Origin: Rhodococcus sp. OK519
Lineage (GTDB): Bacteria; Actinomycetota; Actinomycetes; Mycobacteriales; Mycobacteriaceae
Direction of reading: 5' to 3'
DNA: 64,000 bases
Assembly (NCBI RefSeq): GCF_003051005.1
Contig: NZ_QAOW01000001.1
Location: 496,001-560,000 of the forward strand
Shown here in pieces: positions 1 to 9,859 of the stretch (the first letter of the stretch is position 1; each line of letters starts with the position of its first letter). The notes under the pieces were generated by a model, which was not told the DNA's origin, ran no database searches, and was given only the letters and a program-made list of their open reading frames with translations. Made by a program: the position numbers and the translations under genes.

Positions 1-603
1 CTCCTCATCCAGTTCGCGGATTCGCAGGGACAGTCCGAGATGACGATGATCAGTCCCGATGCGCTCGCGAAGGCGCCGTTGGCGGACGTGCTCGACGTGT
101 CGACGTTTCCCACTACCCCGCCGCGCCTCGTGGACGCGTCGGACGATCCGGTCGGGTGCCTGACGTGGACGCCGCGCGCCCCGGTCCAGGGTGACGATTC
201 CGGAAGCGTCGATGCGGTACTCACCGTTGCGGCGGGGCGTTCGCTGCCGATACCCGACGCTGCGCGCCCGGTACGTCTGGCTCAGGCCGACGGATCCGGT
301 GACCATGCGGATTCGGCCTATTTCTCCCCGGGGAGTAGCGGTTTCGTCCAGACGACGGGCCTCGAATCAGGCAGCGCCCGCAAGGGCGGCCTGTTCTTCG
401 TCGCCGATACCGGTGTCCGGTACGGCGTCAAGAACGTCGACGCGGCGAAGGCCCTGGGATTCGAGGTGCCGGGGGCGCCGGCACCGTGGAGGATCGTCGA
501 ACTACTCGCCCCGGGTCCGACTCTCGGTAGGGAAGAGGCACTGGTCGCGCACGATGGCGTCGCACCCGGCTCGGACCCGGCGCCGGTGGCGGCGGGTAAT
601 TAG
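1..603 (+). CDS. eccB: ESX-4 secretion core protein EccB, C-terminal part
   Basis: This is the C-terminal 200 residues of EccB, the type VII secretion subunit whose large periplasmic domain sits over the membrane pore. The reading frame is open from the first base of the window, so the N-terminus and its single membrane helix lie upstream. Family-typical segments include the YGVKNVDAAKALG stretch near the end. The gene converges with mycP and overlaps its stop by 4 bp. The gene set and the linkage to rplM-rpsI-glmM mark this as the ESX-4 class. The family call is confident. The paralogue assignment rests on context. Confidence 0.9.
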   Translation, partial: LLIQFADSQGQSEMTMISPDALAKAPLADVLDVSTFPTTPPRLVDASDDPVGCLTWTPRAPVQGDDSGSVDAVLTVAAGRSLPIPDAARPVRLAQADGSGDHADSAYFSPGSSGFVQTTGLESGSARKGGLFFVADTGVRYGVKNVDAAKALGFEVPGAPAPWRIVELLAPGPTLGREEALVAHDGVAPGSDPAPVAAGN

Positions 604-2006
604 CTGCGCCGACGTGCACGGCGGCGCAGGGGCAGCGAGGCGAGCACGCCGAGAGCCGCGAGTGTGATGATGCCTGCGGTCGCCGCCAGCGCCACGGTGC
701 GTGGCCGAGTATCCGGCGGCGGTGGTGCCGGCGGCGGAGAAATCGACGCCGACGAGTAGCTCTGTTGTGCAACGCTGTCGGACGGAACATCGGCGGTCAC
801 GGCCGCAAGAGGATCGACGACACCGTGTCCGACGAACGGGTTCCACCCCTCTGCCGGTGCGTGCGCGGTGGCCTCGATCCTGGCAATCACCTGTCGGGCG
901 CTCAGTTGTGGGTGCCGGGACCGCACCAGTGCCGCGGTCGCGGACACGAGCGGGGCGGCGAAACTCGTTCCGATGAACGGCATCTGCTGTCCCTGCCCGT
1001 TGAGCCAGCTGCGCGTCTCGCCGTTACCGTCGGGTGCGAGCGAGACGATGCCGCTGCCGGGTGCGGCCACGTCCACCCACGGCCCGCCCAGGCTGAAGTC
1101 GGACGCCGAGCCGTTGGGGTCGACGGAGCCGACAGTCAGGACGTAGTCGTCGTACCAGGCGGGAGTGGCGATGGTGGCCACCGAATCCGACAGATCCGCA
1201 TCGGGGTTCAGCGGATCGAGCCCGGGGTTCTGCGCGGCGCATCCACCCGATCCGAAGTTGCCGGCCGCAGCGACGACCACCGCGTTCTTCACGGTGGCGG
1301 CGTACTCGACCGCGGCGCCCAGCGACTGATCTGCGATGCCGTCGGCGGCCGATCTGCACGCCACTTCGGAGATGTTGACGACGGTGGCGCCGTTGTCGAC
1401 CGCTTGCCTGATCGCCATCGCCATGGTCTGTGTGTTTCCGTACCCGGAGGTGTTCTGGACGTCGTTCGCGCCGTCTCGGCGCCGGGCTTCCGAGAAATTC
1501 GCGCTGGACTGACGGATCGTCATGATCCGCGCGTCCGGTGCTCCGCCCGCGAACCCGGACGCGGGGTCCTGGGTGGCGGCGATCAGACCGGCCACGATGG
1601 TGCCGTGCGCGTCGCAGTCCCCGGTGCCGTCGCCGGTCGACACGTAGTCCCCGCCGGGGACCAGCCCGGGCAGGCGGGGATGCCGCCCCACCCCGGTATC
1701 GATCACCGCGACGGTCTGACCGACTCCCCGGGCGAGCGGCCAGACTGATTCGAATGCCATCGTGCTTTGTGGCAGAGGCATATTCGGTTCGTTGCGCGAC
1801 GGCACCGTCGCCGCACATGCGTTGCGCTGCTCGGTGGGCGCGAGCGGGGCCGGACGCGCCGGGCCCGGCAGTCTGGCCGGATCGATCGGCGGGGGGACGG
1901 CCGCGCCGCCGAGGGCGCACAAGGACAGCGTCGCGGCGACGCTGAGGAGTGAAACGATCGTTGTCGAGCGAACCCGTCGATGCAGTGCAGGGGCCACGAG
2001 GTTCAC
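600..2006 (-). CDS. mycP: Mycosin, subtilisin-like serine protease of the ESX-4 system
   Basis: This is the membrane-anchored subtilase that accompanies every ESX system. It has 468 residues. A GTG start overlaps the eccD stop as GTGA, which suggests translational coupling. The translation shows a signal peptide, then the catalytic triad: Asp in VIDTG, His in DAHGT and Ser in GTSFAAP. A proline-rich linker, one C-terminal transmembrane helix and an arginine-rich cytoplasmic tail follow. The same frame stays open upstream across eccD, which would give a misleading 935-residue protein. The GTG at 2006 gives the correct signal peptide. All catalytic residues are present, so the protease is probably active. 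Confidence 0.95.
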   Translation of the reverse strand: MNLVAPALHRRVRSTTIVSLLSVAATLSLCALGGAAVPPPIDPARLPGPARPAPLAPTEQRNACAATVPSRNEPNMPLPQSTMAFESVWPLARGVGQTVAVIDTGVGRHPRLPGLVPGGDYVSTGDGTGDCDAHGTIVAGLIAATQDPASGFAGGAPDARIMTIRQSSANFSEARRRDGANDVQNTSGYGNTQTMAMAIRQAVDNGATVVNISEVACRSAADGIADQSLGAAVEYAATVKNAVVVAAAGNFGSGGCAAQNPGLDPLNPDADLSDSVATIATPAWYDDYVLTVGSVDPNGSASDFSLGGPWVDVAAPGSGIVSLAPDGNGETRSWLNGQGQQMPFIGTSFAAPLVSATAALVRSRHPQLSARQVIARIEATAHAPAEGWNPFVGHGVVDPLAAVTADVPSDSVAQQSYSSASISPPPAPPPPDTRPRTVALAATAGIITLAALGVLASLPLRRRARRRS

Positions 2007-3454
2007 AGCCCGCGCACGGCAGTGAACAGGCCGGACACCCAGCACACGAGCGGAATGACCGAGGCAATCGCCGCGTAGTCGACGAACTCGGCAGCCCGGC
2101 GCTGCACGGGTGAGAACGTGCGGTGGGGCACGACGATGCCCAGCACGCTCGCGGAGACCACGAGAAGCGAGGTCGCGGCGAACAGGGGGAGCGCGGTACT
2201 CGGAACCATGGCGGCTGTCGCGGCGGCCAGCAGTACCGGCACGGCGCTGCCGCCCGCGATGAGCGGAACGGCCTGTTCGGCCGAACTGTAGGTGCGTCCG
2301 CGGAAGGAGAGCACCGCCGAGGTCGCGACGGCCAGAGCCACACCGGGCCAGTAGATTCCGGTGACCTCGGTCGGGAAGGACACCAGGAGTGCGCCGCCGA
2401 CAGCGAGGAGCGTCATGCCCGCGACCAGCCCGGTGAGGTAGCGCCGGGCATGGTCGGCGCGAAGCGCGACTGCCGCGAACGACGGTGTGCTTCGCGTGTC
2501 GTCGGGATCGTCCTCCGTCGGGTCGATCGACGTGCCCGGTGCCGGTACCGGAGGCAGTGGGAGCTTGGCGAGCATCATCGCGAGCCGGGGGGCGAACACG
2601 AGTCCGACGAGAGCGCCACCGATCAGCATCGACCCGACGGATCGCGCCGACTGCTCGGTGAGGACGGCGGTGAGCGTCGCGAGCGATCCGAGCAGCGAGA
2701 ACGAGACGGCCGCCGAGAACACAGCATGCCCCACTCCTCCGGCGCGCAGAGCCAGGACCGCGCTCGCGCCGACCATGACCAGGCCGAACAGGACGTGCGG
2801 CGGCGCCAAGTCGCCGGGCACGGCCAGTGCCCCGGCGGCGAACGAGACCGGGAGCGCCGCGACCCCCAGCGTGACCGCGGCAGCGGCGTCGTCGTACACG
2901 CGGTTGGCGATCGCCCCCGCGACGAGGAAGGCCACCACCACGGCGAAGGCGCCGACCGCCCCGATCAGCGCTGCGGTTGCTCCGTCGGTGCGGAGCAGGG
3001 TGAACGCCCCCGCAGTGGCGGCCACGATCGCAATCGTCGAGCCCGTCAACCGCGCGATCCGCGGCGACCAGGGATGTGCGTGCCCGGTGTCCGCGACCGC
3101 GACGTTGTACATGATGTCGTCGAACAGGGGCTGGGGTGGACTGGCCTCGATGCTGTCGAAGACCAGGAGTTCGCCGTCGAGTACACCGTTGTCCTGCAGA
3201 CTCGAGGTCGGTGACAGCGGGGGCCTGCCCACCCGGGACAGCGTCCACCGAGATGGTCGGATGCGATCGTCTGTGACAGCGAAGTCGTTTGCGGCACTGT
3301 GTCTTTCGACCATGTCGGCGATGCCTGGAACGAGGAGTTCGACCGGCACCGAGTTCGGGAGCGCGAGGTCGATCTGGGTGTGCGGCGCGAGAATCGTCAG
3401 TCGGCACAGGTCGGAGACGCCACGTGGTCGGGCGCCTGTCGTGCCGTTCGGCAT
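2003..3454 (-). CDS. eccD: ESX-4 membrane channel subunit EccD
   Basis: EccD is the polytopic inner-membrane subunit forming the ESX pore. This copy has 483 residues: an N-terminal ubiquitin-like domain of about 100 residues (starting near the CRLTILAPHTQIDLALP stretch), then a long hydrophobic part with about 11 membrane helices. The chosen ATG at 3454 leaves a short lead into the ubiquitin-like fold. The frame stays open upstream to 3571, but that part reads as non-coding. The gene is divergent from eccC across a 275-bp gap and is followed by mycP with a 4-bp overlap, so eccD-mycP is one operon. Confidence 0.92.
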   Translation of the reverse strand: MPNGTTGARPRGVSDLCRLTILAPHTQIDLALPNSVPVELLVPGIADMVERHSAANDFAVTDDRIRPSRWTLSRVGRPPLSPTSSLQDNGVLDGELLVFDSIEASPPQPLFDDIMYNVAVADTGHAHPWSPRIARLTGSTIAIVAATAGAFTLLRTDGATAALIGAVGAFAVVVAFLVAGAIANRVYDDAAAAVTLGVAALPVSFAAGALAVPGDLAPPHVLFGLVMVGASAVLALRAGGVGHAVFSAAVSFSLLGSLATLTAVLTEQSARSVGSMLIGGALVGLVFAPRLAMMLAKLPLPPVPAPGTSIDPTEDDPDDTRSTPSFAAVALRADHARRYLTGLVAGMTLLAVGGALLVSFPTEVTGIYWPGVALAVATSAVLSFRGRTYSSAEQAVPLIAGGSAVPVLLAAATAAMVPSTALPLFAATSLLVVSASVLGIVVPHRTFSPVQRRAAEFVDYAAIASVIPLVCWVSGLFTAVRGL

Positions 3455-3729
3455 CTGGTCGTCACGCAGCACTGTCACGATGTTCCCCCCGGAATCTGCG
3501 ATTCGGATCCCCATCCGAACAAGTCGTTTCGCAAACACCGGCACTGTACCGAATTCTCCGGAGCACCTCACAGACGCCTCGGCTGGGGGCCCGGGCCACG
3601 GCCCGTCAGCACATTGTCGGGGGCGTGCGGTAGTTTCCTGTTCGCGAGTCCGAAGCCCGTGGGGGGTGACTCGGGGTGGCGGTTGCGTCGCTCCGAGCGG
3701 GGGACTTGCGGTCTTCTAGGGGTGGAAGC
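3455..3729. promoter_or_regulatory. Divergent eccD/eccC intergenic region
   Basis: This 275-bp gap separates the divergently transcribed eccD and eccC, so promoters for both halves of the secretion locus should lie in it. I see an AGGGGTGGAAG ribosome-binding site just before eccC. I could not identify a convincing -35/-10 pair or a clear operator. Confidence 0.4.
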
Positions 3730-6700
3730 ATGGGCACTGCACGTTTCGTGCGCAAGGCGCGACGGGAATCGCCGCGCACACCCGGTGGCGAGGTGAGCCT
3801 CCAGACGCCCCCCGAGATTCCCCGGATCACTCCCGGCAACCTGATGTCCAAGTTGCTTCCGATCGTCATGGTCGCGGCCATGATCGGGATGGTGGCCCTG
3901 ATGTTCACGTCGGGCATGGCGGCCAGTCCGATGTCGCTGCTCTTCCCGGTGATGATGCTCGTGTCCACCCTCGGCATGCTCGCCGGATCCGGTCGTGGCG
4001 GGGGTGCGAAGGCCGGTGAGACGAACGAGGATCGCAAGGATTACCTGCGCTACCTCGACCAGCTGCGACGTGACGCTCTGGACACGGGTCGGCAACAGCG
4101 TGAGGCGCTCGAGTGGAGCCACCCCGACCCCGACACGCTGTGGACACTGTCGGGCACCTCCCGGATGTGGGAGCGCCGGAGCTCCGACGCCGACTTCTGC
4201 CACGTGCGGGTAGGGCGCGGCAGCCAGCGGTTGGCCACTCGCTTGATTCCACCCGAGACGGGGCCGGTCGAGGATCTCGAACCGGTGTCCGCGGTCGCGC
4301 TCCGGCGTTTCGTGCGTGCCCATTCGGTCGTCTCCGACCTGCCGACCGCGGTGTCGCTGCGGGGATTCGCGGCGATCGGTCTCGACGGCGACAGGGCTGC
4401 GGCGCGGGATCTGGCGCGCGCATTGTTGCTGCAGCTGTGCACGTTCCATGGACCGGATCTGTTGCAGGTCGCCTTCGTGTGCGGGCCGGACACGGGGAGC
4501 GAATGGGACTGGGCCAAGTGGCTCCCGCACGCGCAGCACCCGGACGCTGTGGACGGGCTGGGGACGGCCCGGATGATCTACGGCTCGCTCCTGGAACTCG
4601 ATGCGGCGCTGGGTGCGCAGTTGTCGATGCGCGGGCGGTTCTCCCGCACCGCATCGCCCACCGCGGGTGTTCCGCAGGTCGTGATCGTGATCGACGGCGG
4701 AATTCTGGACGGTGACATCTCGATGGTCGCCGACGGCGGACTCGATTCGGTGACCCTGGTCGACCTCAGTGGATACTGCCCGCGACTCACCGCGACCCGA
4801 GGGCTGCAGTTGGTGGTGTCCGGCGGTGCGCTCGGTGCTCGTGGCGCCGCCGGCGTCGAGACCTTCGCGCGCGGAGACGCCCTCACCGCTCGAGAGGCGT
4901 TGTCCGCTGCGCGGCGCCTCGCGCCCCACCGAATCGCGGGCGTCGCTTCGGGGGACTCGGACGCCGAGACCGACGGACCGGCCGCCGCCGGGTGGAGTCA
5001 GTTGCTCGGTGTCGGCGACGTCGGGCAGTTCGATCCTGCGCGAGCCTGGGTGCCCCGGCAAGGGCGTGATCGGCTTCGGGTGCCGATCGGTGTCGGAGTC
5101 GACGGTAGCCCCGTCGAACTCGACCTCAAGGAAGCTGCCCAGAACGGCATGGGACCGCACGGGCTGTGCATCGGCGCAACGGGATCGGGAAAGTCCGAGT
5201 TTCTCCGCACACTCGTGCTCGGACTGCTCGCGACGCATTCGCCCGAGGCACTCAACCTGGTGCTGGTCGACTTCAAGGGTGGCGCGACCTTCCTGGGACT
5301 GGACGAGGCCCCGCACGTCGCCGCGGTCATCACGAACCTTGCCGAGGAAATCGCGATGGTGGACCGGATGCGGGATGCACTGGCGGGCGAGATGAACCGC
5401 CGACAGGAACTGCTGAGGGCGGCAGGCAATTTCGCGAACGTCACCGACTACGAGAAGGCGCGCATCGCGGGTGCCGACCTGGCTCCGCTTCCGGCTCTGT
5501 TCATCGTCGTCGACGAGTTCTCCGAACTGTTGAGCCAGCAACCCGAGTTCGCGGACCTGTTCGTCGCGATCGGCCGGCTCGGGCGGTCCCTGCAGATGCA
5601 TCTGCTGCTCGCGAGCCAGCGCCTCGAGGAAGGCAAGCTACGCGGTCTCGACAGCCACCTGTCCTACCGGATCGGGCTGAAGACGTTCTCGGCCAACGAG
5701 TCCCGAACCGTCCTCGGAGTTCCGGACGCCTACCACCTTCCCGCGTCGCCAGGCGCCGGATACCTCAAGTGCGACTCCGCGGAGATCGTACGGTTCCAGG
5801 CCTCGTACGTGTCCGGGCCGTACGAGAGGGAGCACGTGCGCGGCGTGGCGAGCACCGCGGCGCCGGCCGCCGACCTCCAGCTGCGGGTGTTCACCGCGGA
5901 GCCTGTCGCGCTGCCCGCCCACGACGAGCCGCTCATCTCGAGCACTCCGGCCGTGCAACCCGAGGTGGAGGCCGCCGACGCGCGATCGCTCCTCGAGGTG
6001 CTGGTCGATCGGATCCGGGACTGTGGACCCGCAGCGCACGAGGTGTGGCTGCCGCCGCTCGATACGTCGCCCACGCTCGACAGGTTGCTGCCGTCCTCCC
6101 GATCGGGTGATCCGGCGCAGGCAGCCGAGCCGCTGCGCGCCCCGATCGGCGTGATCGATCGCCCCTTCGATCAGCGCCGCGACCTCCTCCTCGTCGACCT
6201 CGCGGGATCGACGGGCAACGTCGCCGTCGTCGGTGGTCCGCAGTCGGGCAAGTCGACGGTCATCAGAACGCTGATCCTGTCGATGGCGGCGACACACTCA
6301 CCGCGCGAGGTGCAGTTCTACTGCCTCGATTTCGGCGGTGGCACCCTGGCCGGCCTGTCCGGGCTGCCGCACGTCGGATCCGTGGCGAACCGCCTCGACA
6401 TCGACCTCGTCCGTCGTACCGTCGCGGAGGTCGCGACCGTGGTCCGTCGCCGCGAACTACGGTTCCGTGAACTGGGAATCGAGTCGATGGCGGAGTTCCG
6501 TCGTCGGCGTGCGGACGATACGTCCGCCGACGGGGTGCGGGGGGATCCGTTCGGGGACGTCTTCCTCGTCGTGGACGGCTGGCCGAGCATTCGCCAGGAT
6601 TTCGAGGCACTCGAGGCGCAGATCGCCGCACTCGCAGGTCAAGGGCTCTCATTCGGCGTCCATGTCGTTCTCGCGACGCCTCGGTGGGCCGACATCAGAC

Positions 6701-7725
6701 CTGCGCTCAAGGATCAGCTGGGCACGAGAATCGAACTGCGACTGGGCGACCCGGCCGACTCCGATGTCGGCCGGGCGAAGGCAATGCTGGTTCCTGCAGG
6801 ACGACCGGGACGGGGCATGACGCGCGACGGCCTGCACCTGCTGTCGGCGCTACCGCGACTGGACGGTGTCGCGAGCGGTGGCGACCTCAGCGGGGGTGTC
6901 GCCGATGCGGTGGAGCGAATACTTGCGCTGGGGTCGGGGGAGTCGGCGCCGCCTGTCCGAATGCTGCCGGAACGGGTACCGCGCGTAAACGTACTGTCCG
7001 CGCTCGCCGATCGGTGGCCCGAGGAAGGTCCGTGCCTGTCAGTGCCGATCGGCATCGACGAGGCCGAACTCGCCCCGGTCCGTGTCGACTTCTCCGATCA
7101 ACCGCACGTCCTCGTGTTCGGTGACAGCGCGTGCGGTAAGACGACGCTGTTGAGGGGAATCTGCCTAGGGCTGATGGAGTCGAACTCCCCGAAACAGGCG
7201 AAGCTGATCATCGGCGACTATCGCCGAACGCTTCTCGGGGTGGTGGAGGGCGATCACCTCGCGGGATACGCGGCTTCCGCGACGACATTCACGACGATGA
7301 TGAACGACCTGGCAGCCATCCTCGCGAGCCGGATGCCGGGCCCGGACACCACGCAACAGCAGTTGCGTGAACGGTCGTGGTGGTCGGGGCCCGAGATCTA
7401 CGTCGTGGTGGACGACTACGACCTTGTCGCGACGTCGAGCGGCAACCCGTTGACGCCGCTGCTCGACTACCTCGCCCATGCGAAGGACCTCGGGTTGCAC
7501 GTGGTCATCGCGCGTCGTTCAGGCGGAGCATCGCGGGCGCTCTACGAACCGGTCATGGCACGCATCCGGGATCTCGTTCCGGCGGGCATCGTCATGAGCG
7601 GTAACCGTGACGAGGGCAACCTCGTCGGTACCGTCCGCCCGTCCGCCATGCCGCCGGGACGCGGGACGTTCGTGACGCGTGCGGGGACGTCGCTGGTCCA
7701 GTTCGCATGGTTACCTCCACTGTGA
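3730..7725 (+). CDS. eccC: ESX-4 motor ATPase EccC, fused three-domain form
   Basis: EccC is the FtsK/SpoIIIE-like ATPase that recognises and drives WXG100 substrates. The 1331-residue protein has two N-terminal membrane helices (about residues 35-90), then three ATPase domains. Their Walker A motifs are GATGSGKSE (about 482), GGPQSGKST (about 835) and GDSACGKTT (about 1130). Domain 1 has a proper Walker B ending in DE (IVVDEF). Domains 2 and 3 read VVDGW and VVDDY and lack the catalytic glutamate, as in other EccC proteins. The ATG at 3730 is chosen because AGGGGTGGAAG lies just upstream. A second in-frame ATG exists at 3676. Confidence 0.96.
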   Translation: MGTARFVRKARRESPRTPGGEVSLQTPPEIPRITPGNLMSKLLPIVMVAAMIGMVALMFTSGMAASPMSLLFPVMMLVSTLGMLAGSGRGGGAKAGETNEDRKDYLRYLDQLRRDALDTGRQQREALEWSHPDPDTLWTLSGTSRMWERRSSDADFCHVRVGRGSQRLATRLIPPETGPVEDLEPVSAVALRRFVRAHSVVSDLPTAVSLRGFAAIGLDGDRAAARDLARALLLQLCTFHGPDLLQVAFVCGPDTGSEWDWAKWLPHAQHPDAVDGLGTARMIYGSLLELDAALGAQLSMRGRFSRTASPTAGVPQVVIVIDGGILDGDISMVADGGLDSVTLVDLSGYCPRLTATRGLQLVVSGGALGARGAAGVETFARGDALTAREALSAARRLAPHRIAGVASGDSDAETDGPAAAGWSQLLGVGDVGQFDPARAWVPRQGRDRLRVPIGVGVDGSPVELDLKEAAQNGMGPHGLCIGATGSGKSEFLRTLVLGLLATHSPEALNLVLVDFKGGATFLGLDEAPHVAAVITNLAEEIAMVDRMRDALAGEMNRRQELLRAAGNFANVTDYEKARIAGADLAPLPALFIVVDEFSELLSQQPEFADLFVAIGRLGRSLQMHLLLASQRLEEGKLRGLDSHLSYRIGLKTFSANESRTVLGVPDAYHLPASPGAGYLKCDSAEIVRFQASYVSGPYEREHVRGVASTAAPAADLQLRVFTAEPVALPAHDEPLISSTPAVQPEVEAADARSLLEVLVDRIRDCGPAAHEVWLPPLDTSPTLDRLLPSSRSGDPAQAAEPLRAPIGVIDRPFDQRRDLLLVDLAGSTGNVAVVGGPQSGKSTVIRTLILSMAATHSPREVQFYCLDFGGGTLAGLSGLPHVGSVANRLDIDLVRRTVAEVATVVRRRELRFRELGIESMAEFRRRRADDTSADGVRGDPFGDVFLVVDGWPSIRQDFEALEAQIAALAGQGLSFGVHVVLATPRWADIRPALKDQLGTRIELRLGDPADSDVGRAKAMLVPAGRPGRGMTRDGLHLLSALPRLDGVASGGDLSGGVADAVERILALGSGESAPPVRMLPERVPRVNVLSALADRWPEEGPCLSVPIGIDEAELAPVRVDFSDQPHVLVFGDSACGKTTLLRGICLGLMESNSPKQAKLIIGDYRRTLLGVVEGDHLAGYAASATTFTTMMNDLAAILASRMPGPDTTQQQLRERSWWSGPEIYVVVDDYDLVATSSGNPLTPLLDYLAHAKDLGLHVVIARRSGGASRALYEPVMARIRDLVPAGIVMSGNRDEGNLVGTVRPSAMPPGRGTFVTRAGTSLVQFAWLPPL

Positions 7726-8987
7726 CGGCGGAGGTGGCGACTGGCACGGTGCGCCTCCTCGTGCACTTCGCCAACGACGAAATGCGCGACTGTCTGGACG
7801 CCATCGACGACGAGTTCGTCAGTACGGGTTCGTATCTCGTGCCGACCGTCGAAGCGCTCGCCGCTGCGATCTGCCGGGCCGTCGAAAGCCGGCCCGGACA
7901 CGACGGTGTCGTCGATGAACTGACCGTCACGTATCCATCGCACTGGGGAAACGCCCGCCGCGCAGTGCTCGAGGCTGCGGCGCGGCGCACCGCGAACGAC
8001 GCGCGCGCTGTACCGATCGCGCTGGCCGTGCCCGGTCCGGTCGATGCGGTCGGTTGGACCGTCGTCGAGTGCGCCGAGACATCGACCACGGTTGTGGCCG
8101 TCCGTCGTGACACGCGCGGCGAGTCGAAAATCGTGGGGTGTGCATTGGCGCCGCGTACAGGGACCCTCGATCTGGGAGCCGATCCCGGCCAGGTCTCGGT
8201 GATCGACCGACTGATCGGTGAGGTGGGCGCGATCGTGTTCGTCGTCGGCGTCTCCGCGGACACGGTGGCCGATGCGCTGGCGAGGTGTGCGGGCCGGGAC
8301 GTACGGGTGGTGCCGCAGGCGGCACTCGTCGCCTGTCCCGAACCTCCTCGATCATTCTCGGCCACAGCGGAATCCGATCCCATCGCGCCGACGTCGTGGC
8401 TCGACCGGGTTCCCGCGCAGGAGGACCTCGCGCGTACGACGCGGCGGCCGCGGCTGATCGGTGCGGCGCTCACGGTGGTGGGACTGCTCGTCGTCGCAGC
8501 ATCGGCGATCTCGGTGCAGCAGGTGTGGGGATCGGATCCACCTCGCGACGCGGCGCCGCTGCGCCGGGTCGAAACCGGCAGGCTCAGTACGGAACTACCC
8601 ACGTCGTGGCAGGTCCGCGACGACCGACGCGGACGCCTGGAGTTGGTGCCGGACGACGGGCAGGAGGGGCGAATCGTCCTCGTGCCGACCGACCTTCCGG
8701 ACGGCTCCGGCCGCGATGCGGTGGTCCGCGGGCTCGAACGCAAGATCGGTGAGAGAGGAACCGAGGGGCCGTTCTCCGATTTCGCTGCCGACGTCGAGTT
8801 CGGAGGGCGGCTGTCCGTCGGATACGTCGAGTCGCCCGTCGACGGGTCTCGGGTGCGGTGGTTCGTGCTCGTGGAGGACGACGTGCAGGTGAGCGTGGGC
8901 TGTCAGTACCGGGGCGTCGCGTGGGAGGCGATTGCCGCAGTCTGCGAGCAGACGGTCCGCGCCGTGGTTGTCGCTCCGTCCCGGTGA
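7707..8987 (+). CDS. Type VII secretion-associated protein, Rv3446c family
   Basis: This 426-residue protein matches the actinobacterial ESX-4 accessory family typified by Rv3446c, which sits at the same place in M. tuberculosis. The N-terminal half (about 1-230) resembles a degenerate actin/Hsp70-like fold with VVGVSA-type segments. One membrane helix follows at about 250-272, then an extracytoplasmic C-terminal domain. The ATG at 7707 overlaps eccC by 19 bp. A GTG at 7722 forming a GTGA overlap is the alternative start. Coupling to eccC and the WXG100 genes suggests an assembly or regulatory role in ESX-4. The biochemical function is not known. Confidence 0.82.
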   Translation: MVTSTVTAEVATGTVRLLVHFANDEMRDCLDAIDDEFVSTGSYLVPTVEALAAAICRAVESRPGHDGVVDELTVTYPSHWGNARRAVLEAAARRTANDARAVPIALAVPGPVDAVGWTVVECAETSTTVVAVRRDTRGESKIVGCALAPRTGTLDLGADPGQVSVIDRLIGEVGAIVFVVGVSADTVADALARCAGRDVRVVPQAALVACPEPPRSFSATAESDPIAPTSWLDRVPAQEDLARTTRRPRLIGAALTVVGLLVVAASAISVQQVWGSDPPRDAAPLRRVETGRLSTELPTSWQVRDDRRGRLELVPDDGQEGRIVLVPTDLPDGSGRDAVVRGLERKIGERGTEGPFSDFAADVEFGGRLSVGYVESPVDGSRVRWFVLVEDDVQVSVGCQYRGVAWEAIAAVCEQTVRAVVVAPSR

Positions 8988-9174
8988 TACCTCTCGCCGT
9001 CAAGTCGTCCGAAAAAGTCTCGGGACGAATGGAACCGAACGCACCGGTCGATGCGTCGAACCATATGTAGGCGCGAACTGGTAGAGGCTGAGGCTGGCTG
9101 TGGCTGTTTCACGGGGGGCCGCCCCGCCCCGGGCCGGGACGCGGAAACGCGAAAACGATTCCGAAGGAGTCAGA

Positions 9175-9489
9175 GTGAGCGATCAGATGAAGACCACAGT
9201 CGCGACCATGGAGGACACGTCGCGTCGCGTCAGCGACGTCCGAGAGGAGATCGCAGGGCTGCTCGGAAACCTTCGTTCCGAGGTGGACGGGATCCGTGGA
9301 GCGTGGGAGGGATCGGCGGCGATCGCGTTCCACAGTCTCATGGAGCGCTGGGACGGCAGTGCCAAGAAGCTCAACGATGCCCTGCAGTCGATCGGCGAGA
9401 ACATCAAGTCCAACAGTGCGACGTTCGATACCACGCAGCAGGACCACACGTCGTCGCTCAACAACGTCGCGGGCAGCCTGAACATCTGA
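9175..9489 (+). CDS. esxU: WXG100 family protein, EsxU-like
   Basis: This small 104-residue helical hairpin protein belongs to the WXG100 family of type VII substrates. The turn motif is WEG, at about residue 44 (AWEGSAA), between two amphipathic helices. A GAAGGAGT ribosome-binding site precedes the GTG at 9175. The frame is open upstream, but that part is not protein-like. It lies just upstream of a second WXG100 gene, as Rv3445c-Rv3444c do in M. tuberculosis, so the two probably form a heterodimer exported by the neighbouring ESX-4 machine. Confidence 0.88.
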   Translation: MSDQMKTTVATMEDTSRRVSDVREEIAGLLGNLRSEVDGIRGAWEGSAAIAFHSLMERWDGSAKKLNDALQSIGENIKSNSATFDTTQQDHTSSLNNVAGSLNI

Positions 9490-9557
9490 TTTCGCCGGGC
9501 CCCAGACATGCCGGGCCCCAGACATACCGGATCACAGACACAGAGGAGCAGCAGCAC

Positions 9558-9839
9558 ATGATGCGTTATTCGTTCGGTCAGATCGAGGCGCTCCAGCTTC
9601 GAATCGATGCTCTCCAGAAGGAGATGAACGGGAAGCTGGGCGATCTGAAGAGTTCCATCGCGCCGATGGTCGCGGAGTGGGACGGCGCAGCGTCTGCGGC
9701 CTACCAAGAGCACCAGGCCAAGTGGGATTCGGCCGCCGACGAGCTCAACCAGATCCTCGACGCCGTGGGCCGTGTCGTCGGCCAGGGCAATGCGGACATG
9801 CAGCAGGTGAACACCGCCGCTGCCAACAGCTGGGCGTAG
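9558..9839 (+). CDS. esxT: WXG100 family protein, EsxT-like
   Basis: This 93-residue WXG100 protein is the partner of the upstream EsxU-like protein. The turn motif is WDG at about residue 40 (EWDGAAS). The C-terminal helix carries a Y-x3-D/E-like export element region (YQEHQ and following). The start is ATG 9558 with a GAGGAGC ribosome-binding site. A second ATG directly follows at 9561. The pair is closed by a strong hairpin terminator at 9860. The ESX-4 locus therefore has its own predicted substrate dimer. Confidence 0.88.
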   Translation: MMRYSFGQIEALQLRIDALQKEMNGKLGDLKSSIAPMVAEWDGAASAAYQEHQAKWDSAADELNQILDAVGRVVGQGNADMQQVNTAAANSWA

Positions 9840-9859
9840 CCTCCGCACTACGCCTGAAC

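Noticed and set aside
600-3407. A 935-residue minus-strand ORF covering mycP and the region antisense to part of eccD
   Set aside because: Only the part from GTG 2006 reads as a mycosin with a signal peptide. The rest is another frame of eccD and is arginine-rich noise.
3568-5601. A 677-residue minus-strand ORF opposite eccC
   Set aside because: It is His/Arg/Gln-rich and fully antisense to the conserved eccC frame. Such shadows are usual in GC-rich DNA.
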